From an uncultured Clostridia bacterium (GTDB lineage Bacteria > Bacillota > Clostridia > Christensenellales > CAG-917), in assembly GCA_934254835.1 (NCBI GenBank), contig CAKQMI010000027.1:1-25682 (forward strand): 25,682 nt of DNA, in the 5' to 3' direction. Every line of letters begins with the position of its first letter. The stretch's first letter is position 1. The position numbers and the translations under genes are program-made. Positions 7,333 through 15,652 of the stretch are shown piece after piece. The notes beneath the pieces were generated by a model. It saw only the letters and a list, made by a program, of their open reading frames with translations, ran no database searches and had not been told where the DNA came from.

Positions 7333-8148
7333 ATGGATAACGAACAAGTAAAAAACAATAGCGGTGCGGATTCTATTCCGACCTTTACACCACCAACTCA
7401 AACATTTACCCCACCCAAGACTCCCGTACATAACGGACCTGTATGTTATTATCACAATGATGAACCTGCCGTTGCTCAGTGCGTAAAATGCGGCAAGTAT
7501 TTGTGCAAAGACTGTTTTGATTCGTATGGAGTTGCTATTGGGGAGTATGCAGGTCAAGCACTCTGCTACGATTGTACGCAGGAATTAGTCGCTCAAAATG
7601 TTTCTGAGTTAAAATCTCAGAAGGGAAAAATTATCGGTCTGTTTGTTGCCACAATCATTGGTATGCTTATCGGTCTCGGCGTTGGATCAAGCGGAGGGGC
7701 AGGAGCCGCAATTTTCTGTATGCTTTGGTTCGGGTCGTTTTGGACTTGGGTTAAGTCCGCAGTAAGCGGCTGGTGGAATAACCCCGCAGGAAGATCTCTT
7801 GCAGGATTCATCGGTGCGTGTATAGGCGGTTTGGTTATTGCACCTATCAAAACGATTATTAAAGTAGTTCAGTGCATTACATATCTTATAAAGACCTCGA
7901 AGTTCATTGAAGAAGATACTGCTGCTCTTGCTCAGATGAAAGATTATATGGAATACACTATGATCCGTAATCAGAATAGAGGCGTCGATATAGCAACGCT
8001 TCTGAATGAGAAAAGCGAGTTGGCAAACAACTCCTTTGCTCAAATGGTTCAGTCTCAGGGTGAAGCTGCTGCTGAAGCAAATATCAGACAGTGTATGGCT
8101 TCTATCAATGAGAATGGTGAGATTATCAGAAACTTTAACGCCGCATAA
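7333..8148 (+). CDS. B-box/binuclear treble-clef zinc-finger membrane protein, candidate E3-like factor
   Basis: In this 271-residue protein, residues 1-35 are Pro/Thr-rich and flexible. Residues 38-81 carry eight putative zinc ligands in four pairs: C38-x2-H41, C50-x2-C53, C58-x2-C61 and C78-x2-C81. This is the pattern of a B-box or related binuclear treble-clef finger. Hydrophobic segments lie at about 99-119, 122-140 and 155-173, followed by a cytosolic helical tail. Treble-clef fingers are the fold class of RING-type E3 ligases, and some occur in prokaryotic operons with E1, E2 and JAB genes. Next to E2-, JAB- and E1-like genes here, a role as membrane adaptor or E3-like factor is attractive but unproven. 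It is also reminiscent of B-box membrane proteins of unknown role in other bacteria. AGGAGG precedes the ATG. Confidence 0.7.
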   Translation: MDNEQVKNNSGADSIPTFTPPTQTFTPPKTPVHNGPVCYYHNDEPAVAQCVKCGKYLCKDCFDSYGVAIGEYAGQALCYDCTQELVAQNVSELKSQKGKIIGLFVATIIGMLIGLGVGSSGGAGAAIFCMLWFGSFWTWVKSAVSGWWNNPAGRSLAGFIGACIGGLVIAPIKTIIKVVQCITYLIKTSKFIEEDTAALAQMKDYMEYTMIRNQNRGVDIATLLNEKSELANNSFAQMVQSQGEAAAEANIRQCMASINENGEIIRNFNAA

Positions 8149-8209
8149 ACAAATGCATTGTATATATGCTTATTAGTTCGGACTTTTCTTGTTTTCAAGG
8201 AGGATAATA

Positions 8210-8380
8210 ATGGATAACAACACGAATGACGCTGTTGCGTCAAGAAGGCGAGCCTTAGCAGAAGCACTTCGTACTGGTGAGCCAGTCGTAGTTACTGCAA
8301 GTGGCGAAGTAGAAAAGAAAGAAGATGCACAGGATCAGGGTTTGTCAGGTATTCAGGTTCCCGATGGCAAATTAGCATAA
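8210..8380 (+). CDS. 56-residue charged peptide upstream of E2-like gene (unknown; candidate modifier or substrate)
   Basis: The start is placed at 8210, where AAGGAGG (8197-8203) has ideal spacing, rather than at the open-frame start 8189. The 56-residue product is hydrophilic and rich in Ala, Arg, Glu and Asp. It has one short hydrophobic strand (EPVVVTA) and a Gly near the C-terminus (VPDGKLA). It is too short and too polar for a normal beta-grasp ubiquitin-like fold, and I do not recognise the family. It lies directly before the E2-like gene with a 12-nt gap. By position it could be a Pup-like disordered modifier, a JAB-processed precursor (cleavage after the Gly) or a small accessory subunit. 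All of these are inference. Confidence 0.55.
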   Translation: MDNNTNDAVASRRRALAEALRTGEPVVVTASGEVEKKEDAQDQGLSGIQVPDGKLA

Positions 8381-8392
8381 GGGGGATCACAA

Positions 8393-8947
8393 ATGGCTTA
8401 CTACTGGTATCAAAGTGATCCGCAACTTTATCAAATGGAAGTTGCGGCAATGAAAAAGTTTTTCCCGTCATTTACAATCAATCAACTTCAAGATGGTTCG
8501 GGCAGACTGTATTGGCGTGGCAAGGTTCAACCTACCGGAGAAGGCGGTATGGTATGGGACATTATGCTCATCTACAAGAACACCCATCCGCACGTCGGAA
8601 GTGCAAATGAATACGGTGGAACAGTTCAAATCCTTCCTTTGAGTCCAAGACTTAAAGATGTTGCAGACAAAGTAATGCCGAGTGTTATGGCTACTTACAA
8701 TAACAACTACGATGAAGTTTGTCGTAGAGGTTTCGGTCTTGGTCTGCCTCATATTTATCGAGATCAGTTTGGTCGTAATGAAGAATACTTTATTTGTACT
8801 GCTGATCCAAAGTATTTCAAGGGAGATGTGACACAATCCACTTCTGCTGCATCAGCGTTGAGCTGGGCTTGCAAATGGATTATTCTTTGCGAGATGTGGT
8901 TAAACGGTGAGATTGGCGATGATGTCGCTATGGAAGGCAACTATTAA
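8393..8947 (+). CDS. E2-like (UBC-fold) ubiquitin-conjugating-type protein
   Basis: This 184-residue protein follows the UBC layout. An N-terminal helix is followed by YWRGKV (W41-x-G43), a strand MVWDIMLIYKNTHPHV like the E2 beta-strand leading to the YP/HP turn, and a later LPHIY (H120) in the place of the HPN motif. Then comes a strand with C135 (YFICTADP) at the E2 active-cysteine position, and a C-terminal helix with W169 (EMWLNGE). Bacterial E2-like proteins take a ubiquitin-like protein from an E1 and pass it to a target. JAB and E1 genes follow directly, which supports the call. The Asn of HPN is not conserved, as is usual for prokaryotic E2s. AAGGGGG precedes the ATG. The assignment is by pattern only. 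Confidence 0.7.
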   Translation: MAYYWYQSDPQLYQMEVAAMKKFFPSFTINQLQDGSGRLYWRGKVQPTGEGGMVWDIMLIYKNTHPHVGSANEYGGTVQILPLSPRLKDVADKVMPSVMATYNNNYDEVCRRGFGLGLPHIYRDQFGRNEEYFICTADPKYFKGDVTQSTSAASALSWACKWIILCEMWLNGEIGDDVAMEGNY

Positions 8948-8953
8948 ATGCCT

Positions 8954-9005
8954 AAACCTCCAAACTCTCTTGCAAAAGCAATGAGGGTTTGGAGGTTTTA
9001 TTTTT
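8954..9005 (+). terminator. Intrinsic terminator/attenuator between E2-like and JAB genes
   Basis: A 15-bp stem (8954-8968 with 8984-8998, one G-U) has a 15-nt loop and an almost uninterrupted T tail. It sits between two co-directional genes with no recognisable new promoter after it, so it probably lets only part of the transcripts continue. Confidence 0.75.
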
Positions 9006-9024
9006 AGGCTGGAGGTTCAACAAT

Positions 9025-10035
9025 ATGAGAGTAGTTTTTTCAAACAGAGCATACGCTTCTGTTTTAGCTGAAACAACTGAAAAGATTAAAACGGAAACCG
9101 GTGGTTTGTTTTTAGGAACCGTGCAAGATGATACTTGGTATATTATCGAAGCCATAGACCCCGGCCCAAAGTCAATTTTTGAAATTGCGTATTTTGAATA
9201 TGATCAGAAATACACTCAACACTTAATAAACAAAATTGCAAATCTGTATGATAAGCAACTGACTTTAATCGGTCTATGGCATCGTCATCCCGGCTCTTTT
9301 GACCAATTTTCATCAACGGATGACGGAACAAATGCTAAGTATGCATCTATGAGAAAACAAGGTGCTATCTCGGCATTAGTCAACATTGACCCTACTTTTA
9401 GAATTACGATGTATCAGGTTGAAAGACCTTGTCGTTATAGAAAAATTGCATATGATGTTGGCGACAATCTCATTCCGGATGAATTATTAAAGTTCAAAAC
9501 ACCGGAAAGATTCTATTCCATTATGGACAATATTCTTTATCCATCTGCAACAAACAGAAATGCAAATGAAGGATACCATAAAGCACTCAGTTTGGCGTCT
9601 TTTATGAAATTCATTTTACCGCAGATGGAGGATGATGAGTGTACGGATGTTGAAACAAACAATCTGCTTAGCGAGGAATCAACACAAGAAAAACTAATTG
9701 ATGAAATCGTAGATGATTTGACTTTTATGGCAGATACCATTGGAATTGAAGCCGCAATGTCACTCGATGACAACTATCTAACTGTCTATCAAGAAGAAAT
9801 AGATAAAACAACAAAACTGTATTTTATGCTTTCTGTTGTTAAGCACGCTATTATTCTTTCTTATGAGGATAAATGTTATGTGTATCGTAGAGGACTATTT
9901 ACTGACGCATTTAAGAAAGCAAAATCTGAACGAGATAAGAAAGAAAATGTTGATGGCAGAATAAAGCAGCGAAAACAAGCCGGAATTGTTGATTCCGTTA
10001 TTAAGATAATTAGATTCAATAGAAACGAGGAATAA
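9025..10035 (+). CDS. JAMM/JAB-domain metallopeptidase (deubiquitinase-like)
   Basis: This 336-residue protein has a complete JAMM zinc site: E24 (TETGGLFLG) and H86-x-H88 followed by S96 and D99 (WHRHPGSFDQFSSTDD), exactly the H-x-H-x7-S-x2-D pattern. JAB enzymes of bacterial ubiquitin-like systems mature a modifier precursor or remove it from targets. The JAB domain covers about residues 1-140; the remaining ~195 residues are helical and acidic, then basic, with no recognised domain, much longer than minimal JAB proteins. The ATG at 9025 follows GGAGG at 9010-9014; the frame is open upstream through the terminator. It lies 4 nt before the E1-like gene, so the two are tightly coupled. Confidence 0.85.
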   Translation: MRVVFSNRAYASVLAETTEKIKTETGGLFLGTVQDDTWYIIEAIDPGPKSIFEIAYFEYDQKYTQHLINKIANLYDKQLTLIGLWHRHPGSFDQFSSTDDGTNAKYASMRKQGAISALVNIDPTFRITMYQVERPCRYRKIAYDVGDNLIPDELLKFKTPERFYSIMDNILYPSATNRNANEGYHKALSLASFMKFILPQMEDDECTDVETNNLLSEESTQEKLIDEIVDDLTFMADTIGIEAAMSLDDNYLTVYQEEIDKTTKLYFMLSVVKHAIILSYEDKCYVYRRGLFTDAFKKAKSERDKKENVDGRIKQRKQAGIVDSVIKIIRFNRNEE

Positions 10036-10039
10036 GCAG

Positions 10040-11194
10040 ATGGAAATTAAAAGACCTAAAAATTTCTTTGGAGAGGACATACCTCTTACAGTTTTTATTT
10101 CCGAAGAACAACTCCACAACAAGGAGTGTATAAAAGTTTATGGTAAGTATTTTGAAGATACAGGCATCTTCAATGTATTCCCTAATGAATTATCTGATCG
10201 AGGGGAATATCTTGGTGATGTCCTTCCTGAAGGTAGCACACCTTCTGCCAACGGGTTCTGTGGTGTGATTAACAATGATGAAATCGAGTTCTATTGGAGT
10301 GGAGAAAAAATTGTAACCGAGTCATATGGTTTGTACCAAAGCATTTTTTCGAGAAACAAAGGCATTCTTGAAACAGATGTTATGAAGAAAAAATGTGCAG
10401 TTATTATCGGCTGCGGTTCTGTCGGCAGTTTGGTTGCTATGGAGTTGGCAAGAGCAGGTGTTGAAAAGTATGTACTATGTGATGCAGATACTCTTGAGTA
10501 CCATAATGTCTGCCGCCATCAGTGCGGCATTGAAGATGTTGGCGATTTAAAGGTAAACGCTCTAAAAAGAAAGATTTTGAATATCAACCCTAAAGCCAAT
10601 GTTAAAACCTTTGGGGGCATTATACAGAACATTCCTAAAGAGATTCTTGACGAGATGTGTACGCCATATGAAACCATATTTGTGGGGTGTGGCGATAACA
10701 GAACGGCAGATGTTTATGCAAATAAAATCGCTATCTATTTTGATGCAGCATTTATCTCTATCGGCTTTTGGGAAAGGGCGTATGCAGGCGAAATTTTCTA
10801 TCATATTCCGCATAAGAATATGCCTTGTTACAAATGTGCATTGGGCAGCGGAGATCTTTCGGGTCGTGTCGAAGCCAATCATCACATTTATTCCAATCAG
10901 GAAGATGTTGAAAGTGTTAAATTTGAACCCGGCATTTCCGTGGACATCAACTTTATTACAAGCATAGGTATAAAGTTGATTATTGATATTTTGAACTCCA
11001 CTAATGAGGGATATATCCCTCGTTTGTTAAACAACCTAAAACAATACACTCTCGTATGTAACACAAGCGACCCTGCCATAGGTGGAGAAATGGTTGAAAT
11101 CTTTAGTTATCCGCTGCAAGTAACCACTTCGCTTGTGGTTGGCTTTGGAAAAGATTGTAGTGGCGAGTGTAGTTACGAATTAGAAGAAAAGTAA
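10040..11194 (+). CDS. E1/ThiF-like adenylyltransferase (ubiquitin-activating type)
   Basis: In this 384-residue protein, residues 1-115 form an extra N-terminal domain. The ThiF/E1 Rossmann domain follows, with the nucleotide loop GCGSVG (124-129), DAD (148-150), then N156-x2-R159 (the N-x-C-R-H form of the E1 N-L-x-R-Q motif), and CGDN (217-220). MPCYKC (C263, C266) and CSGEC (C373, C377) give the four cysteines of an E1-type structural zinc. Such enzymes adenylate the C-terminal Gly of a ubiquitin-like protein and often form a thioester. No separate catalytic-cysteine domain is obvious, so transfer to C135 of the E2-like protein may be direct, or C207 or another Cys may serve. It is encoded between JAB and the FtsK-like ATPase. 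Confidence 0.85.
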   Translation: MEIKRPKNFFGEDIPLTVFISEEQLHNKECIKVYGKYFEDTGIFNVFPNELSDRGEYLGDVLPEGSTPSANGFCGVINNDEIEFYWSGEKIVTESYGLYQSIFSRNKGILETDVMKKKCAVIIGCGSVGSLVAMELARAGVEKYVLCDADTLEYHNVCRHQCGIEDVGDLKVNALKRKILNINPKANVKTFGGIIQNIPKEILDEMCTPYETIFVGCGDNRTADVYANKIAIYFDAAFISIGFWERAYAGEIFYHIPHKNMPCYKCALGSGDLSGRVEANHHIYSNQEDVESVKFEPGISVDINFITSIGIKLIIDILNSTNEGYIPRLLNNLKQYTLVCNTSDPAIGGEMVEIFSYPLQVTTSLVVGFGKDCSGECSYELEEK

Positions 11195-11221
11195 GCCTTT
11201 TCAGGAGAAAGGACAGCATAT

Positions 11222-14200
11222 ATGAAGGCTTTAGCCCAAAATGAAATAATTGCTTTAATAGCCGATTTAAATGCATTTGCGGATAGTGCTGAATCTTTAA
11301 TTGACACTACTCAGACAAATTATGATAAGGATAAAAAACTGCTTCAAAACAGACATAGTAACGACTTGTCAAATTTAGATAGCACCTACAAAACGAACTG
11401 TTCTTCGGTACAAAGCAAATCAAAACAAACTATTGCTGATGCAAAAAAAATACTTTCTGAAATCAATAAATTGGACGAAAAGCTCTCAAGTGTTGACAAA
11501 TACTATGTTAAAACAAAAAAGAAGAAAGAAGAACTTTTGTCAGATACCACGAGTGATGCTTATGATGATGCAACCGACTATTTCAGCACACTCGAAACGA
11601 TAAAGGAAAGTTTCAAGGCACTTTATAAAAAGTATTCGGACGACATTCTCCCCGGTCTTATCAATGGCTTGAATTATCTGTTTTCAAGCCAACGAAAAAA
11701 AGACTATGAAGAACTTATTGTCCTAAGAAATACGGTTGCGGCATTTGTGAAAGAAATTGAAGAAATGCTTCCACCACTCACCGAAGAAAACCTTACCGAA
11801 CTCAAAGAGGATTATTTTACCCAACGAGGCAGTATGGTTGAGCGACAGAAAAACGAGTTCGCAAATTTTGAGAGCAATTATTCTATAACTTTAGATAAGG
11901 TTGCAGACAAAATTTGCACAAACCTTGACGCTGTTCTTCCTGATGAGTTCGTGGACTATTTGTGCGCTATTATGACAAATTACGCAAAGGTAGTACATAA
12001 GGTAAACGCTTCAAACGAAGTCCAAGATGAAGTGTTGAATATGTGTTATGTTGATTATCCCGTAGACTTTTTCGTTCAGTCAAAGATAGTTGCATCTATC
12101 ATTAAAGACAAGTGCTCGAAACTTTTGGTAAATGGAGCAATAAGGCTGCCCATTATGATGTCTACAAGAAATGCACCTGTTTGGATGATTGTCAATGATA
12201 ATAGCAATAGTTCTATGGTACAAGCGTTTACGCACTCAATAATGTACGGATTGCTTTCGTCTTGTCCGGTTGAAAAGTTGACATACACCATTGTCGATCC
12301 CGAAAATCGTGGTAATAGCATTTCCCCATTCTTTGATGCAAAAAAGAAGTTGCCTGAACTTTTTGGAGAAAAAATTTATATTAGCAAAGATGAAGTTGCT
12401 GCAAAAATCAGCAAGTTGAATGAAAAGATAGAGAATATTCTTCAGGACAAACTCGGAAATCAATATGACACTATTTTTGATTACGCAAATAATACGCCCG
12501 ACTATGACCTTAATGTTGAGTTTATTATGCTTTATGATTTTCCGAGAGGTTTTGATGAGAGGACTCTTGCTGAACTTAGAAATGTTTTGCGTAATGGGAG
12601 TAAATGCGGAATTTACACGGTAATTTCGTATCTACCTGATCCTGATAATACCCGTTCACGGGAATATCAGCAAAGTTTACAATCCATAATTGACCTATCA
12701 ACGGTTATCAATCAAAACGGTGAAAATTTTGTGTTGCGGGGGCTTCCTCTCGTCTATTATACAATGCCTGACAAAATCGAATTTGCGAAGTTTTTCAGCA
12801 AATATATGCTTATCTTTGAAGGTATCAAAAATCGTGGCATTGCATTTTCACCGCTTATTAGAAAACTCATTGAAGCAAAAGACTCTGTTGAACTTGATGC
12901 TCATATTGAGCAAATTTGCGAAATGATGAAAAGCTACGAAAGAGCATACGCACAAGTACCGGAAATCAATTCCGAATTTCCCTCGTTGGTTACATTGGGC
13001 AATGTTCTTTACCCTGCTGATGTATTTTCTGATAGCATCGGCTATCAGCATATACTTGATAAGTTCGGCACGGAACACAAAGGCGATACAGAAAACACCT
13101 CTTTTGTCGAATTGCCGCTTACTTTTGATTTGAAAAACTCGTTCAATTTGTTCCTAAATTGTCCTGAAGCAAGCAGCAAAGGTATGCTTGATTTTACTCA
13201 CCATGTGATTTGGAGTTTCCTTTCCTTTATGCCTGTTACAAAGGTAAATGTATGCGTATTTGATAGTGAGCAGCGAGGCAATAGCATTATTCCGTTCCTT
13301 GACTTCCGCAAACGCTCTCCTGAGACATTCGACCAAAAGATTTATACGAGTCAGGAACAGATGTATGATCGTCTGCAAAAAATCAACTCTCAGATTGATG
13401 AGTTTATACAAGAAAAATTGGGCAATAGGTATAAGGATATTCTTGACTACAACATAAATACACCAAATAGAGCCGAACCCGTGACGCTCTTGGTTCTGTA
13501 TGATTTCCCAAGTGGTATGGACGGAAGAAGCATCGACCTTTTGACGAACATCTTGAGGAACGGCAATAAATGCGGTGTGTTTACGATGATTTGTTACAAT
13601 CCCAATATTACTTTCTCTCGTTATGAAAGCATTGATGAGAGATTAGAGCAGATTTCAAAATTCTGTGCATCTATTGATTATAAAGATGGGCATTACGGTT
13701 TGCTGCCTTATAATTTGCAGATAAACATACCAGAGTCACTCTCATTTAATGCAACTGATGCGTTTATTGCTGATTACATTGAAAAGAGCGAAATAATCAA
13801 AAAACAGGGGCTTTCTTTTAAGGACATTATCTCTAAGGATTTGTTCTCAATGGATTCATCTAAATCATTGAAAATCCCTGTTGGCGTTGGTGACGGAGAT
13901 AGTATTATCAACATCACTATCGGTGAAGGTTCTTCGCATCACGGGCTTATTGCAGGTGCTACGGGTTCAGGTAAATCCACCTTGCTTCACACACTAATTA
14001 TGAGTAGTATGCTTCATTATAGTCCCGACCAACTTCACTTGTATCTTATGGACTTTAAGAGTGGTACTGAATTTAAGATTTATGAATCAGTAAAACTCCC
14101 TCATATACAACTTCTTGCGTTAGATGCAATGCAGGAGTTTGGTGAGAGCATCCTTGAAAATCTTGTTTCCGAGATGGAACACAGAGGTTCACTTTTCAAG

Positions 14201-15604
14201 GAAGCAGGTCAGACAAGCCTTAAAGGATATAAGCAAGCAACCGGAAAACCTTTGCCGAGAATTTTAGTTATTATGGACGAGTTCCAAATATTGTTCAATG
14301 ACTCCACGAACCGCAAAGTTGCAATGAACTGTGCCGAATTAACAAAGAGAATTGTTACCGAGGGTCGTGCATTTGGTATTCATCTGCTGATGGCAACGCA
14401 ATCTACTAAGGTTATTTCTGATCTTACTTTGTCGCACGGAACGATTGAGCAAATGCGTATCCGTATCGGCTTAAAATGCGGCGAGAATGATGCGAGATAT
14501 TTGTTCTCCGACCAAAACGACACAAAGGCTTTGGCAATGATGAAAGGACCAATCGGCACGGCTGTTATGAACTTGGATTATACCGAGCAGCCCAATATTG
14601 GTTTCAGAGCCGCCTATTGTGACGATGACACGCAAAAGTATTATCTTGATTTAATCAGTAAAACCTATGCTGAACAACCGTCTACATTACAGACTTTTGA
14701 AGGTAGTCGGACAACCAACTTGATTGATTATTTTGCAAATGCAAACATCGGCGTAACCTCTGAACTCCCTGCACAAATCCATATGGGTACGCTCATAAAA
14801 GTTGCCCCGCCTTTTGCAATTTGCATCGACAAGAAAAAGAAACACAACCTATTGATTTGCGGCTCTAATGAAAGAATGGCAAATACCGTTTCAAACAATT
14901 ATATGATTTCGGCATTGCTTAATCGCAATGCGACTGTATATTGCATCGACGGTGATAAACTTGTTGGCGATGACGGTTCGGCAGAGTTTTATGATGCTCT
15001 CGGAGAATGTAGTACGCAGTTCAAAGTGGCGCAGGATCGTGCTGATATTATAAAGTTCATCAACGAGATCTATCAAAACTATCAGTCTTGGAAGAAGCAG
15101 AATAGTGATGATGTAATTTTCGTGGTAATTAAGAACCTTCAATTCTTGGATATTGTCAAGTCGATGTTCAAAGGCGATGTGATTGATGAGAGCGAGTTTA
15201 TTGATGAAGTTTCTGCTGAACCTGAGTTTAACCCTGCCGATCCGTTTGCGGCGGTAAATAATATGTTCGCCAACAGAGGTAGCGACGATAATATGTCGGT
15301 TGGAGAAAAACTCATTAAGATGATTGAAGATGGCTCAGGATTCGGTATCCATTTCGTGGTTACTTCGCTTGAATATCAGTCTGTAAGGGAGTGTATGTAC
15401 TACGGTGAAAATATACTCACTAAATTTCCTGAGCGTATTATCTTCTCTCTTGGCTCTAATGATGCTGACAATCTTATCGAAAATGTTTCGGTTGCAGGTC
15501 TGAGGGATAATACGGTTTATTTCACGGATGGAGTTAAAAACACATTCCAAATGAAACCGTACATAACTCCTTCTGCAAATGAACTGAAGAAATTGTTTGA
15601 TTAA
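11222..15604 (+). CDS. Multi-domain FtsK/SpoIIIE (EssC-like) ATPase with helical N-terminus
   Basis: In this 1460-residue ATPase, residues 1-240 are helical coiled coil without a transmembrane segment or FHA domain, unlike canonical EssC. Two related modules at about 300-470 and 630-800 share ENRGNS/EQRGNS, FxxKIYxS, DFP-G and LRNG-KCG motifs but have lost the P-loop. The third module is active-looking: Walker A GATGSGKST (912-920) and Walker B VIMDEF (D1019, E1020), then an Arg-finger-like RIRIGLKCGENDARYLF. The C-terminal module (about 1200-1460) is degenerate, with GSNERMAN where the P-loop would be. Tandem ATPase domains with WXG100 partners are the hallmark of ESX/T7SS motors. It probably engages WXG100 proteins and drives export, but how it docks to the membrane is unclear. 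AGGAGAAAGG precedes the ATG. Confidence 0.85.
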   Translation: MKALAQNEIIALIADLNAFADSAESLIDTTQTNYDKDKKLLQNRHSNDLSNLDSTYKTNCSSVQSKSKQTIADAKKILSEINKLDEKLSSVDKYYVKTKKKKEELLSDTTSDAYDDATDYFSTLETIKESFKALYKKYSDDILPGLINGLNYLFSSQRKKDYEELIVLRNTVAAFVKEIEEMLPPLTEENLTELKEDYFTQRGSMVERQKNEFANFESNYSITLDKVADKICTNLDAVLPDEFVDYLCAIMTNYAKVVHKVNASNEVQDEVLNMCYVDYPVDFFVQSKIVASIIKDKCSKLLVNGAIRLPIMMSTRNAPVWMIVNDNSNSSMVQAFTHSIMYGLLSSCPVEKLTYTIVDPENRGNSISPFFDAKKKLPELFGEKIYISKDEVAAKISKLNEKIENILQDKLGNQYDTIFDYANNTPDYDLNVEFIMLYDFPRGFDERTLAELRNVLRNGSKCGIYTVISYLPDPDNTRSREYQQSLQSIIDLSTVINQNGENFVLRGLPLVYYTMPDKIEFAKFFSKYMLIFEGIKNRGIAFSPLIRKLIEAKDSVELDAHIEQICEMMKSYERAYAQVPEINSEFPSLVTLGNVLYPADVFSDSIGYQHILDKFGTEHKGDTENTSFVELPLTFDLKNSFNLFLNCPEASSKGMLDFTHHVIWSFLSFMPVTKVNVCVFDSEQRGNSIIPFLDFRKRSPETFDQKIYTSQEQMYDRLQKINSQIDEFIQEKLGNRYKDILDYNINTPNRAEPVTLLVLYDFPSGMDGRSIDLLTNILRNGNKCGVFTMICYNPNITFSRYESIDERLEQISKFCASIDYKDGHYGLLPYNLQINIPESLSFNATDAFIADYIEKSEIIKKQGLSFKDIISKDLFSMDSSKSLKIPVGVGDGDSIINITIGEGSSHHGLIAGATGSGKSTLLHTLIMSSMLHYSPDQLHLYLMDFKSGTEFKIYESVKLPHIQLLALDAMQEFGESILENLVSEMEHRGSLFKEAGQTSLKGYKQATGKPLPRILVIMDEFQILFNDSTNRKVAMNCAELTKRIVTEGRAFGIHLLMATQSTKVISDLTLSHGTIEQMRIRIGLKCGENDARYLFSDQNDTKALAMMKGPIGTAVMNLDYTEQPNIGFRAAYCDDDTQKYYLDLISKTYAEQPSTLQTFEGSRTTNLIDYFANANIGVTSELPAQIHMGTLIKVAPPFAICIDKKKKHNLLICGSNERMANTVSNNYMISALLNRNATVYCIDGDKLVGDDGSAEFYDALGECSTQFKVAQDRADIIKFINEIYQNYQSWKKQNSDDVIFVVIKNLQFLDIVKSMFKGDVIDESEFIDEVSAEPEFNPADPFAAVNNMFANRGSDDNMSVGEKLIKMIEDGSGFGIHFVVTSLEYQSVRECMYYGENILTKFPERIIFSLGSNDADNLIENVSVAGLRDNTVYFTDGVKNTFQMKPYITPSANELKKLFD

Positions 15605-15652
15605 ACTGTTGTATATGGTTGATGTCAACATAAAAATATTGGAGGTGGTCCT

